DNA of 23,308 bases from an uncultured Oscillospiraceae bacterium (GCA_934454435.1 CAKSGA010000027.1:1-23308); one strand, 5' to 3'. Numbered from the stretch's first letter, positions 7,856 through 16,340 are shown. Translations and numbers: made by a program. The notes: generated by a model not told the origin, from the sequence alone.

Positions 7856-7968
7856 AAAAACACCTCATTTGATTTATTCCGGTATCGCAGCAGAGGGACA
7901 TAGGTGTATCTCCGGTCGGAGCAGGATCCGCTCTCCGGGAAACCGGTATGGTCGTGCACATGCACAAC
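7856..7968 (-). promoter_or_regulatory. Structured rpsO 5' leader, candidate S15 autoregulatory element
   Basis: In the RNA sense, CCGG (7943-7946) can pair with CCGG (7912-7915) outside a CGGAG/CTCCG stem (7933-7937 with 7917-7921). Downstream, ACACCT (7902-7907) is perfectly complementary to AGGTGT (7860-7865), which contains the ribosome-binding site of rpsO. A second ATACCGG copy at about 7879-7885 could compete for the first stem. S15 leaders in other phyla work by sequestering or trapping the ribosome site; this exact structure is my reading and is untested. Confidence 0.5.
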
Positions 7969-7974
7969 ATGGAT

Positions 7975-8003
7975 ATTATATCACACTTTTTTCGCTTTGT
8001 AAA
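7975..8003 (-). promoter_or_regulatory. Promoter of rpsO
   Basis: Minus strand TTTACA (7998-8003), 17-bp spacer ending GTGTGA, TATAAT (7975-7980). It lies about 40 bp after the galE stop. Confidence 0.85.
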
Positions 8004-8042
8004 TAGGTTTTTGCGATTTTTTCAAAAAAAGTGGAATAATTT

Positions 8043-9059
8043 TTACTTTGCAGCTTCCTCAGCGGCTCTGACCTGTCTGAAATGCCATGCGTCACGGCAC
8101 ATCTCGTCCAGTGTCTTTTCCGCCTTCCAGCCGAGCTCCTTCTCTGCGAGGGAGGGGTCGGAGTATGTAGAAGCGGCGTCGCCAGGTCTTCTCGGACCTA
8201 TCGTGTAGCCGAGGTCGATACCGTTCACACGCTGGAACGTGTCCAGTATCTCCAGAACGGAATAGCCCTTGCCTGTGCCCAGGTTGTAGGCGGGAACGCC
8301 GGTGATGGTACGTGCCTTTCTGACCGCAGCAACATGTCCCTTTGCAAGATCCACAACATGGATATAGTCACGTACGCAGGTGCCGTCGGGGGTGGGATAA
8401 TCGTTGCCCGCAACGCTCAGCACGTCACGCTTGCCGGAGGCCTTGTCCAGCACGATGGGCATGAGGTTGTTCGGAGTTCCGTTGGGGTCCTCGCCGATAA
8501 GGCCGCTCTCGTGGGCTCCGACCGGGTTGAAGTAGCGCAGGAGTATCATCGTCCAGGACGGGTCAGCAGCGGACATCTCACGGCAGAGGTTCTCTATGAT
8601 GAGTTTTGTGCTGCCATAGGGATTGATAGCGGACAGCGGGAAGTCCTCCTTTACCGGAACGGAAGCCGGAATGCCATAAACGGTCGCAGAGGAACTGAAC
8701 ACGAATTTCGTGCAGCCGTACTTCTTCATCGTTTCAAGGATATTGAACGTACCACGCAGATTGTTGGAGTAGTACATCAGCGGCTTCTTCACGCTCTCTG
8801 GAACGCACTTGTAGCCAGCGAAATGAATGACCTGCTCTATATCGTTTTCTTCAAATATCTTGTCCACAGCGGCGATATCGAGCATATCAGCCTCGTAGAA
8901 CCTGAAATCCTTGCCGGTGATCTTTCTGATACCGTCAAGAGCCTTGGAATTTGAATTGTAGAAGTTGTCCATAACAACGATCTCTTCGCCTGCATTGAGA
9001 AGCTCCACGCAGGTGTGGGAGCCGATAAAACCTGCTCCACCGGTTACAAGAATAGCCAT
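8043..9059 (-). CDS. galE: UDP-glucose 4-epimerase
   Basis: A 338-residue extended short-chain dehydrogenase, the canonical GalE length, interconverting UDP-glucose and UDP-galactose with bound NAD. The NAD-binding GGAGFIGSH (Gly7-Gly10-Gly13), the catalytic SSSATVYG serines (122-124) and the INPYGSTK pair Tyr148/Lys152 are all present. The C-terminal LGTGKGYSVLEI and the IGPRRPGDAA segment are typical of the sugar-binding domain. The ATG at 9059 has CGGAGG upstream. It has its own promoter and is flanked by the repeat element on one side and rpsO on the other, with no other gal gene nearby; this suggests a role in envelope or polysaccharide precursors more than in a galactose operon. UDP-GlcNAc epimerisation cannot be excluded. 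Confidence 0.96.
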   Translation of the reverse strand: MAILVTGGAGFIGSHTCVELLNAGEEIVVMDNFYNSNSKALDGIRKITGKDFRFYEADMLDIAAVDKIFEENDIEQVIHFAGYKCVPESVKKPLMYYSNNLRGTFNILETMKKYGCTKFVFSSSATVYGIPASVPVKEDFPLSAINPYGSTKLIIENLCREMSAADPSWTMILLRYFNPVGAHESGLIGEDPNGTPNNLMPIVLDKASGKRDVLSVAGNDYPTPDGTCVRDYIHVVDLAKGHVAAVRKARTITGVPAYNLGTGKGYSVLEILDTFQRVNGIDLGYTIGPRRPGDAASTYSDPSLAEKELGWKAEKTLDEMCRDAWHFRQVRAAEEAAK

Positions 9060-9108
9060 ATCGTGACCTCCGTATAGTTTTATTCAGCATTGCTGAAAAT
9101 ACATTTTT

Positions 9109-9137
9109 ATTATAAACCCTTTTCACTTTTTTGTCAA
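9109..9137 (-). promoter_or_regulatory. Promoter of galE
   Basis: Minus strand consensus TTGACA (9132-9137), 17-bp spacer, consensus TATAAT (9109-9114). Predicted leader is about 43 nt. Confidence 0.9.
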
Positions 9138-9149
9138 TATTGATTTGTC

Positions 9150-9179
9150 AAAAAAACGGGCGGTCTTTGAGACCGCCCG
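9150..9179 (-). terminator. Terminator hairpin, distal copy with T-run
   Basis: A 9-bp stem CGGGCGGTC/GACCGCCCG with a five-base loop (9157-9179), followed on the minus strand by a run of seven T (9150-9156). It is probably the functional terminator for transcription from glmS, now separated from the gene by the inserted repeat element. Confidence 0.85.
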
Positions 9180-9180
9180 A

Positions 9181-9470
9181 CAGGCTGTCGAAAAACTTGA
9201 AAAATATTGCGTAGCATACTGAAAGTTTTCGGTCCAGCCTTTTTCAAAAGGCTGGCAGGTCGAGGGCAGCGCCCTCGTCTGCCGTTAGGCACGCACTTCG
9301 TGCTTAGCCTTTGCAGACGGCGAAATCTCTTACGGTTTAAAAAGCGCTAAAGGGGTGTGGGCATGGGGCAGACTAAGCCCAGCCACAGGCTGGGCGTGTC
9401 TGGTAAACGAAGAGTTTTCCCCCACTGCTTCTTTCAAATTTACTGCCGTTTTGACTTTTTCGACAGCCTG
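9181..9470. repeat. MITE-like structured repeat element with 15-bp terminal inverted repeats
   Basis: A 290-bp non-coding element bounded by perfect inverted repeats CAGGCTGTCGAAAAA (9181-9195) and its complement (9456-9470). It has no credible ORF. Inside are several strong hairpins: CCAGCCTTTT/AAAAGGCTGG (9234-9255), CGAGGGC/GCCCTCG (9261-9277), a nested structure CGTCTGC/GCAGACG (about 9276-9319), and GCCCAGCC/GGCTGGGC (9377-9395). It is flanked on both sides by near-identical 24-bp direct repeats that are themselves terminator hairpins (9157-9180 and 9472-9495). This looks like a miniature inverted-repeat transposable element or another dispersed palindromic repeat; only one copy is visible in the window, so dispersion is inferred. 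Confidence 0.7.
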
Positions 9471-9471
9471 A

Positions 9472-9494
9472 CGGGCGGTCTTTGCGACCGCCCG
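9472..9494 (-). terminator. Second copy of the terminator hairpin, without T-run
   Basis: The same 9-bp stem as at 9157-9179, differing by one loop base, only six bases beyond the glmS stop. On the minus strand it is followed by TCAGGCTG of the repeat element, not by T residues, so it should terminate poorly alone. It may protect the glmS mRNA 3' end. Confidence 0.6.
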
Positions 9495-9499
9495 ATACA

Positions 9500-11326
9500 T
9501 TATTCTGTTGTGACTGATTTTGCAAGGTTCCTGGGCTTATCCGGGTCTATTCCCCTCAGCACGGACGTGTAATACGCTATAAGCTGGAGCGAGCACACGG
9601 TCGGAAGCGGGAGCAGCATATCCTCAAGGTCAGCGTCTATCTCGAGCTTCATATCCACGGTATTCTCCGCAAATACCGTCCCCTTGCGGCAGACTGCGAT
9701 GATAACGCCGCCCCTTGCCTTGACCTCCTCCATATTGCTGATGGTCTTGGCAAGAATATTCGCCTGGGTCGCAACCGTTATGACCGGTATCCCCGGCTCT
9801 ATCAGCGAGATCGTACCGTGCTTCAGCTCGCCTGCTGCGTACGCCTCGGAGTGGATATAGCTGATCTCCTTGAGCTTCAGCGAGCCCTCCAGGGAGAGCG
9901 CATAGTCGAACGTCCTGCCGATGAAGAACAGGTTATCAGCATTGACGAGCTGACTTGCGATGTACTGGCATTCCTTCTTGTGGTCTATGACTTTCTGTAT
10001 CTCCGCCGGCGCCCTCAGGAGCTGCGCCGTCAGCTCACGCAGGCGCTCTCCGGTGATGGTCCCACGGGCGAACGCAAAACGGAACGCCAGCAGGTACATC
10101 ACGGATATCTGCGCTGTGTACGCCTTGGTGGAGGCTACCGCTATCTCCGGTCCTGCGAGGGTGTGGATATACATATCCGCCTGGCGGGCTATCGCCGAAT
10201 ACTTCACGTTGACCACCGCCAGGGTCTTTGCGCCCTTCTGCTTTGCGAGCTCCATGCCCGCCCTTGTGTCTGCCGTTTCGCCGCTCTGGGACACCACTAT
10301 AACAAGGTCCCCCTCGCCGACTATCGGGTCCATGTAGCGGAACTCGGAGGCGACTTCAACGCTCACCGGGACCCTCGCAAGGCCCTCTATGGCATAGCGC
10401 CCGATTATTCCTGCGTGCATTGCGGTCCCGCACGCCACCACGAACACCCTCCTGACGTCACGTATCAGCTCGTCAGTAAGCCCTATATCGTCAAAATAAG
10501 GAACTCCGTCACGGCAGCAGGACTCCACGGTCCTGCCCACGATACCGGGCTGTTCGTGTATCTCTTTCAGCATGAAATGCGGGTAGCCGCCCTTCTGTGC
10601 CTGCTCAACGTCCCACTCTGCCACGTTAATCTCTTTCTTCTCCGGAATGCCGTGAACATCGTAGAACTCTATGCCGTCGGTTTTCATGCAGACGATATCG
10701 TCATCGTCCAGCAGCACATATTTCTTTGTGTACCTGAGGAACGCCGGGATATCGCTGCCGATGAAATACTCGTTCTCACCTATGCCGACTATCAGCGGGG
10801 ACTCCTTACGGGTCGCATACACCCTGTCCGGGAAGTCCTTGAAGATTATGCCGAAAGCATAGCTGCCCTGGAGTTCCTTGACCGTTTCCATAATGGCACG
10901 TAACGGATTCCTCTCCGAATAGTAATAGTCCAGCAGGCAGGCAACGACCTCCGTATCCGTCTGGGAACGGAACGTGTATCCCTTTTCCGTCAGGAACTCC
11001 TTCAGCTCCACGTAGTTCTCTATGATACCGTTGTGGACGATAGTCACCCTGCCGTTGGAATGCGGGTGGGAGTTCAGGTCGCTGGGCTCGCCGTGGGTCG
11101 CCCACCTGGTATGACCTATGCCGCAGTGCCCCACCGGGCTGCCCTCTTTGACCAGCTTCTCACGCATGTCGCTGAGCTTTCCCTTGGTCTTGACCGTCTT
11201 TATCCCTGTCTTTTCAAAAACTGCGATACCTGCGCTGTCATATCCACGGTACTCCAGCTTCTGGAGCCCGTCCATGAGCACATCGGTGCAGTCCCGCTGA
11301 CCGATATAGCCTACTATTCCGCACAT
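9500..11326 (-). CDS. glmS: Glutamine-fructose-6-phosphate aminotransferase (isomerizing)
   Basis: A 608-residue enzyme making glucosamine-6-phosphate from fructose-6-phosphate and glutamine, the entry to peptidoglycan amino sugars. The start ATG 11326 gives MCGIVGYIG, so the glutaminase nucleophile Cys2 is exposed after Met removal; ACGGAGG lies upstream. Upstream in-frame codons are not part of the protein, since they run through the promoter. The class II amidotransferase domain spans about 1-220 and is followed by two SIS domains (FVVACGTAMHAG and SQSGETADTRAG in the first). The C-terminus PRNLAKSVTTE is the family ending. The predicted 5' leader is only about 65-70 nt, too short for a glmS ribozyme. 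Confidence 0.98.
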   Translation of the reverse strand: MCGIVGYIGQRDCTDVLMDGLQKLEYRGYDSAGIAVFEKTGIKTVKTKGKLSDMREKLVKEGSPVGHCGIGHTRWATHGEPSDLNSHPHSNGRVTIVHNGIIENYVELKEFLTEKGYTFRSQTDTEVVACLLDYYYSERNPLRAIMETVKELQGSYAFGIIFKDFPDRVYATRKESPLIVGIGENEYFIGSDIPAFLRYTKKYVLLDDDDIVCMKTDGIEFYDVHGIPEKKEINVAEWDVEQAQKGGYPHFMLKEIHEQPGIVGRTVESCCRDGVPYFDDIGLTDELIRDVRRVFVVACGTAMHAGIIGRYAIEGLARVPVSVEVASEFRYMDPIVGEGDLVIVVSQSGETADTRAGMELAKQKGAKTLAVVNVKYSAIARQADMYIHTLAGPEIAVASTKAYTAQISVMYLLAFRFAFARGTITGERLRELTAQLLRAPAEIQKVIDHKKECQYIASQLVNADNLFFIGRTFDYALSLEGSLKLKEISYIHSEAYAAGELKHGTISLIEPGIPVITVATQANILAKTISNMEEVKARGGVIIAVCRKGTVFAENTVDMKLEIDADLEDMLLPLPTVCSLQLIAYYTSVLRGIDPDKPRNLAKSVTTE

Positions 11327-11399
11327 ATATTTTCCTCCGTTCGTATATTCTGTATCATGTTTATTCGGCTCCCCTGCCGTATAAAACTCATTTATGTAG

Positions 11400-11428
11400 A
11401 TTATAACACATGCAGCGGAAAATTTCAA
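11400..11428 (-). promoter_or_regulatory. Promoter of glmS, inside a long inverted repeat
   Basis: Minus strand TTGAAA (11423-11428), 17-bp spacer, TATAAT (11400-11405). The spacer contains one arm (11409-11422) of a perfect 14-bp inverted repeat whose other arm is at 11464-11477. Confidence 0.85.
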
Positions 11429-11477
11429 GTACGGTACGGCATTTTCTGCCGCACGGCACCCGGTTTTCCGCTGCATG
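11409..11477. repeat. Perfect 14-bp inverted repeat with an inner hairpin, overlapping the glmS promoter
   Basis: CATGCAGCGGAAAA (11409-11422) and its exact complement (11464-11477) flank a 41-nt centre. The centre holds a smaller CGGCA/TGCCG hairpin (11437-11451), extended by further pairs on the minus strand. The structure starts four bases after the stop of the amidase gene and ends in the glmS promoter spacer. It has no T-run in the right place, so it is not a standard terminator. Confidence 0.75.
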
Positions 11478-11480
11478 GGA

Positions 11481-14400
11481 TCATTCAACTCTTATTCCAC
11501 CGCCGCCGCTGTTATCCGGCTCGCTGGTGTCGGGAGGGTCAGGCTCCTTTGTGTCGGGCTGCTCCTCTGTAGGCTGGGGTTCTGGGGTGTCCCCGGTTTC
11601 GGGGACGTCCGGCTCACTGGTATCCGGGTCCGTGGGAGTTTCCGGAGCATCGGGGTCAGTGGGGGTATCCGGAGTGTCCGGCTGGGTCGGCTCTGACGGT
11701 GTGACAGGGTCGCCACTGTCCGGAGCCTCGCTGCTGCCGCTGCCGGAGTAGCTCAGACCGCTGCGGGCGAAGTACGCCTTTACGCCGTCCGCTATGTTCT
11801 GGGCTATACCGTTCTGGTAGGTCGGGTCCGCCATGATCATGCACTCACGCTCGTTGGACACAAAGCCCATTTCCACAAGCACTGACGGGAAGTCCTGCTG
11901 GAGCGTCACCCAATAGTAGCTGTACTTTGCGCCACGGTTGCTGTTCGTTCCGTCAGCGTACACCGTCTTGTCGTAGTAGTTCGAGAGGTTGTCGTTGATG
12001 GACTTCGCAAGCGGCTGCGAGAACGGCGTGAAATAGTATACCTCAACGCCGTGCGCCTGGTCGTTGGTCACGGAATTACAGTGCAGCGAAATGAACATAT
12101 CCGCACCGTAAGCCCTTGCAACGGTCGGGCGTGTCTCCGTCAGGATAAACTCGCTCTCGGTCTTTAAGCGGACTACCGTTGCGCCCATCGCCGTCAGCTT
12201 CTGCTCAAGTATCTTGGAGACAGCCAGGTTCACGGACTGCTCCGTAACATTACCGATAGAGCCGGGATCAAGCTTGCCGACTACCTTTCCGTAGCCGTGT
12301 CCAGGGTCTATGACGATGACCTTGCCGGAAAGGGACGCCGTAGGCACCTTGAACGTTATCATCAGGTCGCCGTTATCGTCATAATATGCGCCGCAGCCGC
12401 TGTAAATGCCTGCCTGGCGCAGCGTGAGGGTCAGACGGAACTTCGGCACGCCCTTCTGCTCAACAGTGTCCCAGGTACCTGAACTGAACAGGGAGCAGCT
12501 GTTGAAGTCCGGGAGCTTGGTCACGCTGGTGACGTTGTCGAACACTATCTCGACCTTTGACGGGTCGTAGCTGGAAACGCCGTAGGGTCCGTCCAGCACG
12601 TCCACAAAGGTCATGGGAGTGGTCACGTTGAACGTTGACTTATAATCCAGGTGGAGCTTTATGTAGCTGCTGCCGTTGGAATTCCCCACAGCCTTGACGT
12701 ACAGCGCATTCGTGCCGAGCCCGGTATCATAGAACGTTGTGATGTCCGAGGTCTTGTAACGTCTGCCGGAGGTGGAGATAACGAAGTCGCCGGAAGCGGT
12801 CTTGTAATAGTCAAGGCTGCCCGCCGGGAGCTGCGACAGTACCGGAGAGGGGATATTTCCCGATGTCTGGCTGTCGTATACCTTTGTGTAGTTGCCGACC
12901 GTCTTTATGTAGGTGACGTACTCGCTGCTGGTGACTACCGGTGCGATCGTACCTACCACCTCGCCGGTGCCGACGCTGGACTCGTCAACGAAGCTGCTCT
13001 CCACCTGCTTCGGGGGCTCCGGCTCGGCGTCAATGGTGACGCTGCCGCCGGTCATGTACTCCTCGATACCACGGTAGACCGCATAGTAGCTCACGCTGCC
13101 GAGATTCTGCTGCTCGCCGATTATCCCCTCCGGGACACGATAGTAACCGACGAATTTTGCGTAATCGGAGTTGGAGTCCAGGTCCTCGCTGGCGCCGGAC
13201 TTCTCTTTCAGCGTGACCGTCTTACCGGCGATCACGGCGGACACCTTGCTGCCGCTGTATGCGACCGCTTCAAGCGTCACCCGTGAGCCGCCCTCCACCA
13301 CGATATCCTTGGTCTGGCCTATGGAGCGCAGGACGTCCACCTGCCGCTCGATGGTGTAATATATCTTCTTTCCCTTATGCTCTATCACAAAGGTGTTCCT
13401 GCCGACTTTCAGCTCCTTCTGGAAGTAGAAGTTGCCCGCCTCGTTCAGCTTGACCTTCTGCCCGTCGAACAGCACGTCAAAGTTCTCGTCGAACGTTCCC
13501 ATGAACTTCACCGTGGAGTCGTAGGTGACGAAGCTGGTCTGGGTCGGGGAGGTCATCTGGAGCGTATCGAACAGGGTGTTGGTGTTTATCTGCTCGTCAA
13601 AGTACTTCAGCAGTGTGTCCGTGGAGCCCAGCAGGTTGCCCCTCAGCCCGGCGAGCGAGTTGAAGCAGCTTCCGCCTATCCCGCTGTAATCCTCCATGAT
13701 GGAGAGCTGACGCAGGAGCTGGTCGTCATACCAGCCTGTGTACTGACCTATCCTCTCGTTCAGGTGCAGCACGTACATCTTGACATCGTTCTGCTCTGCG
13801 AGGTCGTACCACCAGGAAATGACGTTCTCAAAGCCCAGGGCGGCATCGCTGTCCGTCCCATAGGCCTTGACCATAATCATGTCCGCATAGCCCCGGCGCA
13901 GGTACTCCCGGGTATCACAGTTGCCGTCATACAGCGCCTGCACGGTGTCCGCAGTGGCGGAGCCCTCAGCGTTGGAGGAGCTGTTCGCCCACATGTCCGT
14001 TATCAGCAGACCCGCCGCAGTGGTGTTGCTGGTGCGGTGGATAACATCGCACACCGTCCGCACCAGGTACTCGTTTATCTCATAAAGCCAGTTGGAATAG
14101 CCTATCCCTGAGCCGCTGCGCATGTACTCCGCATACATCTCCGGGGTGTCCTCAGTGTAGTAATCGCTGAGCAGGATACCCTCGCAGGCGTACTTCATCA
14201 CGAACTTGTGCACCGCCGCCGAGAAGCCGGATTTCAACCCGCCTCCCTGGGCGATAACGTCCGCAGCAAGGGAGTTCACATCAAGCTGGACATACGCAGA
14301 AAAGCCGTTCTCGTGCGCCTGGTCTATAGTGGTGCCGAGCACTCCCCTGCCAGAAGTCATATCGAGATCGTAGAACTTCACGCCGTCATTTTCAGTGCCG

Positions 14401-14738
14401 ATCAGCACGGCGTTCATGTCGTAGCCGGAAAGCTCGCCAAAAAGCGCCGGGAGCTCCTCCGCAAGCGCTGCGTCAGTCTGCTCCCCGGTGCAGAAATCCA
14501 CCCCGGGCTCCAGAGTCACCGCACGCAGGCCGTCCGGCAGGAACACCATACTTTCCCCCGTGATAAGGTCAGCGGCGGAGAGGTCGCCAAGCCCGCCGTC
14601 CTGCTCCTCCTGGAGCTCCGTGACCTCCGCCGTGGCGGGCTCCGGCTGGGCGCCGGGCTGCGGGAGGGCTGACGCCGTTCCGGTCAGGATACTCAGCGAA
14701 ATAAGGGCGCCGAGCATTCCCCTGAATAATTTCTTCAT
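11481..14738 (-). CDS. Secreted multidomain N-acetylmuramoyl-L-alanine amidase with N-terminal glycosidase-like region
   Basis: About 1085 residues. The start is ATG 14738, where GAGGA is six bases upstream; the ATG two codons earlier abuts that site. A signal peptide MKKLFRGMLGALISLSILTG with cleavage near TASA/LPQ precedes a region (about 60-390) that reads like a glycoside-hydrolase-like barrel (ILLSDYYTED, LLITDMWANS, YADMIMVKAYGTDSDAA). Beta-rich linker domains follow to about 800. Residues about 806-1000 form an amidase_3 domain with zinc ligands in DPGHG (about H814), VTEQS (about E833) and SLHCN (about H886), and catalytic Glu in VLVEMGF (about E956). An 86-residue Pro/Thr/Asp/Glu tail ends the protein, with no LPxTG. 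It likely cleaves the lactyl-Ala bond in peptidoglycan; activity of the barrel region is unknown. It follows the GHL10 lipoprotein by about 12 nt. Confidence 0.88.
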   Translation of the reverse strand: MKKLFRGMLGALISLSILTGTASALPQPGAQPEPATAEVTELQEEQDGGLGDLSAADLITGESMVFLPDGLRAVTLEPGVDFCTGEQTDAALAEELPALFGELSGYDMNAVLIGTENDGVKFYDLDMTSGRGVLGTTIDQAHENGFSAYVQLDVNSLAADVIAQGGGLKSGFSAAVHKFVMKYACEGILLSDYYTEDTPEMYAEYMRSGSGIGYSNWLYEINEYLVRTVCDVIHRTSNTTAAGLLITDMWANSSSNAEGSATADTVQALYDGNCDTREYLRRGYADMIMVKAYGTDSDAALGFENVISWWYDLAEQNDVKMYVLHLNERIGQYTGWYDDQLLRQLSIMEDYSGIGGSCFNSLAGLRGNLLGSTDTLLKYFDEQINTNTLFDTLQMTSPTQTSFVTYDSTVKFMGTFDENFDVLFDGQKVKLNEAGNFYFQKELKVGRNTFVIEHKGKKIYYTIERQVDVLRSIGQTKDIVVEGGSRVTLEAVAYSGSKVSAVIAGKTVTLKEKSGASEDLDSNSDYAKFVGYYRVPEGIIGEQQNLGSVSYYAVYRGIEEYMTGGSVTIDAEPEPPKQVESSFVDESSVGTGEVVGTIAPVVTSSEYVTYIKTVGNYTKVYDSQTSGNIPSPVLSQLPAGSLDYYKTASGDFVISTSGRRYKTSDITTFYDTGLGTNALYVKAVGNSNGSSYIKLHLDYKSTFNVTTPMTFVDVLDGPYGVSSYDPSKVEIVFDNVTSVTKLPDFNSCSLFSSGTWDTVEQKGVPKFRLTLTLRQAGIYSGCGAYYDDNGDLMITFKVPTASLSGKVIVIDPGHGYGKVVGKLDPGSIGNVTEQSVNLAVSKILEQKLTAMGATVVRLKTESEFILTETRPTVARAYGADMFISLHCNSVTNDQAHGVEVYYFTPFSQPLAKSINDNLSNYYDKTVYADGTNSNRGAKYSYYWVTLQQDFPSVLVEMGFVSNERECMIMADPTYQNGIAQNIADGVKAYFARSGLSYSGSGSSEAPDSGDPVTPSEPTQPDTPDTPTDPDAPETPTDPDTSEPDVPETGDTPEPQPTEEQPDTKEPDPPDTSEPDNSGGGGIRVE

Positions 14739-14750
14739 TCTCATTCCTCG

Positions 14751-16340
14751 TCAAATAATATCCTTCAGCGCTGATATCTCTTTCTTCACTGTGGCGCTCA
14801 CCGAGCTTTCCGGCGAGAACACGCTGCGGTAGCTGTACAGCGCAAATCCGCCGTAGGACCGGCATTTCTTCGCTTCTGCGAGCTGCCTTGAAAGAATATC
14901 ACTGTTGTTTATCCACTCGTATTTTCCGCTTCCTGCCCAGGCGTCCTCACAGCCGACCTTTGACACTGAAAGCCCTGCGACAAGCGGTATCCCGCCCCTG
15001 ACTGCGAGCGCCTCCCACTCGTCCAGCGTGGACTTGTACGGCGCTGCGGAATTTTCAAAGCCGTAGTATATCTGCGGTATCATCACATCGAGATACCCCG
15101 GCGTGGTGCACCATTTTCTGACATCAGCATAGAGCTGATTGTAATTGTTGTCGATACGTCCCTGGACACTCACGCTGAAAACTGCGGTGGGATTTGCTCC
15201 CCTGACCGCATTATAAAGCCCACTGACCATTCTGTCGCAGTTAGCCAGGCGGAAATCTGACAGCGTTGAGTAACCGCTGCCGGAATATGCGCTGCTGTCA
15301 AAGGAAGCGTCAGTGGTAGGGTAGAAATAGTCGTCGATATGCAGTCCGTCCACGTCATAATTTGCGAGTATCTCGGACGCTCCGGAAGCGATAAGGTCCG
15401 TTACCGCACTGTATGCGGGGTTGAGGTAGTAAGTCCCGTTGACGTCCACGGCGTACTTGCCCTTCATACCGTTCGCAGTCGCAAAGCTGTAGACCGGGTA
15501 GCTGCTCCCGTAGGAGTTGATCTGACCTGTACTGCATGCCCGCAGCGGGTTTATCCACGCCTGAAACGACAAGCTGCGCCTGTGCGCTTCCTCCAGCATG
15601 ACTTCCAGTGGATCGTACCCCGGGTCTTTTCCGAGAGTCCCGGTGATGTACCTCGACCACGGGAACAGTTCCGACCTGTAATAAGCGTCGCTGTGAGACC
15701 TCACATGGACATACACCGTATTTATCCCGAGCCCGGTACAGTTGTCGAAAACCGCTCCTATACTGCTCCGGAAGCCGCTCTCCGACTGCCCCTGCATTAT
15801 CTCCGCAAGCTCGATATAGCTTATCCAGATACCCTTTATTTCGGAGTAGTTCACCGCCTTGTAGCTGTTGCTGCCGAAATCCGGTTCGGTGATCTCCGGC
15901 GCTGCAGCGGCAGTGGTCGTGGTGGTCACTGTTGTGGCAGCCGATGTCGTAGTATCCGATGTCGTGGCGGGAGCCTTCGTGGTCGCTGAGGAGGTCGTGC
16001 CCGCAGTCGTGGAGGGCTTTGCCGTTTCACCCGTTGTCTGCGGGGACGTAGTCATCTCAGCTGCGGAGGTCCGGGCGGGCTCGTCCGGGTGATGCCCGGC
16101 TTCGTCAGTCGCTTCCACTGGGGCGGACGATGTGCTGTCACCTGTCCGGAGGGTCACTGACGATGTGGCCACAGAAATATCCGGTTCCGGTGCCGCAGAG
16201 GTCGTGCCGGAATAGTTCACCCCGCCGGAGCTGCCGAAGTCCGCAATACTGACCCCTGACGTGCCGCCCTGCACACTGCACCCCGCCAGGAGCACTCCCG
16301 CAAAAAGGGCGCAGAACACCCTAGCTATTCTATGTTTCAT
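14751..16340 (-). CDS. Lipoprotein with GHL10/DUF187 (YngK-like) glycosyl-hydrolase-like domain
   Basis: A 529-residue protein. The first 21 residues form a lipoprotein signal with lipobox LLAGC (Cys21), so it should be anchored on the outer membrane face. A Ser/Thr/Ala-rich spacer (about 25-155, with runs of Thr) precedes a barrel domain (about 160-520) starting KGIWISYIELAEIM. Key family segments are NTVYVHVRSHSDAYY, FQAWINPLRA, VDGLHIDDYFYPTTD and VMIPQIYYGFE. These match the GHL10 (DUF187) family, proposed to act on wall or other polysaccharides, with the acidic pair in DGLHIDDY likely catalytic. The ATG at 16340 has GAGG about a dozen bases upstream, slightly far. It is the first gene of an operon with the giant amidase. 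Confidence 0.9.
   Translation of the reverse strand: MKHRIARVFCALFAGVLLAGCSVQGGTSGVSIADFGSSGGVNYSGTTSAAPEPDISVATSSVTLRTGDSTSSAPVEATDEAGHHPDEPARTSAAEMTTSPQTTGETAKPSTTAGTTSSATTKAPATTSDTTTSAATTVTTTTTAAAAPEITEPDFGSNSYKAVNYSEIKGIWISYIELAEIMQGQSESGFRSSIGAVFDNCTGLGINTVYVHVRSHSDAYYRSELFPWSRYITGTLGKDPGYDPLEVMLEEAHRRSLSFQAWINPLRACSTGQINSYGSSYPVYSFATANGMKGKYAVDVNGTYYLNPAYSAVTDLIASGASEILANYDVDGLHIDDYFYPTTDASFDSSAYSGSGYSTLSDFRLANCDRMVSGLYNAVRGANPTAVFSVSVQGRIDNNYNQLYADVRKWCTTPGYLDVMIPQIYYGFENSAAPYKSTLDEWEALAVRGGIPLVAGLSVSKVGCEDAWAGSGKYEWINNSDILSRQLAEAKKCRSYGGFALYSYRSVFSPESSVSATVKKEISALKDII

Noticed and set aside
11327..11399. Possible glmS ribozyme upstream of glmS
   Set aside because: Only about 65-70 nt lie between the predicted start of transcription and the ATG, well short of the ribozyme, and its core is not visible.
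11327..11488. N-terminal extension of GlmS
   Set aside because: The extended frame passes through the promoter and would bury Cys2, which must be N-terminal for catalysis.
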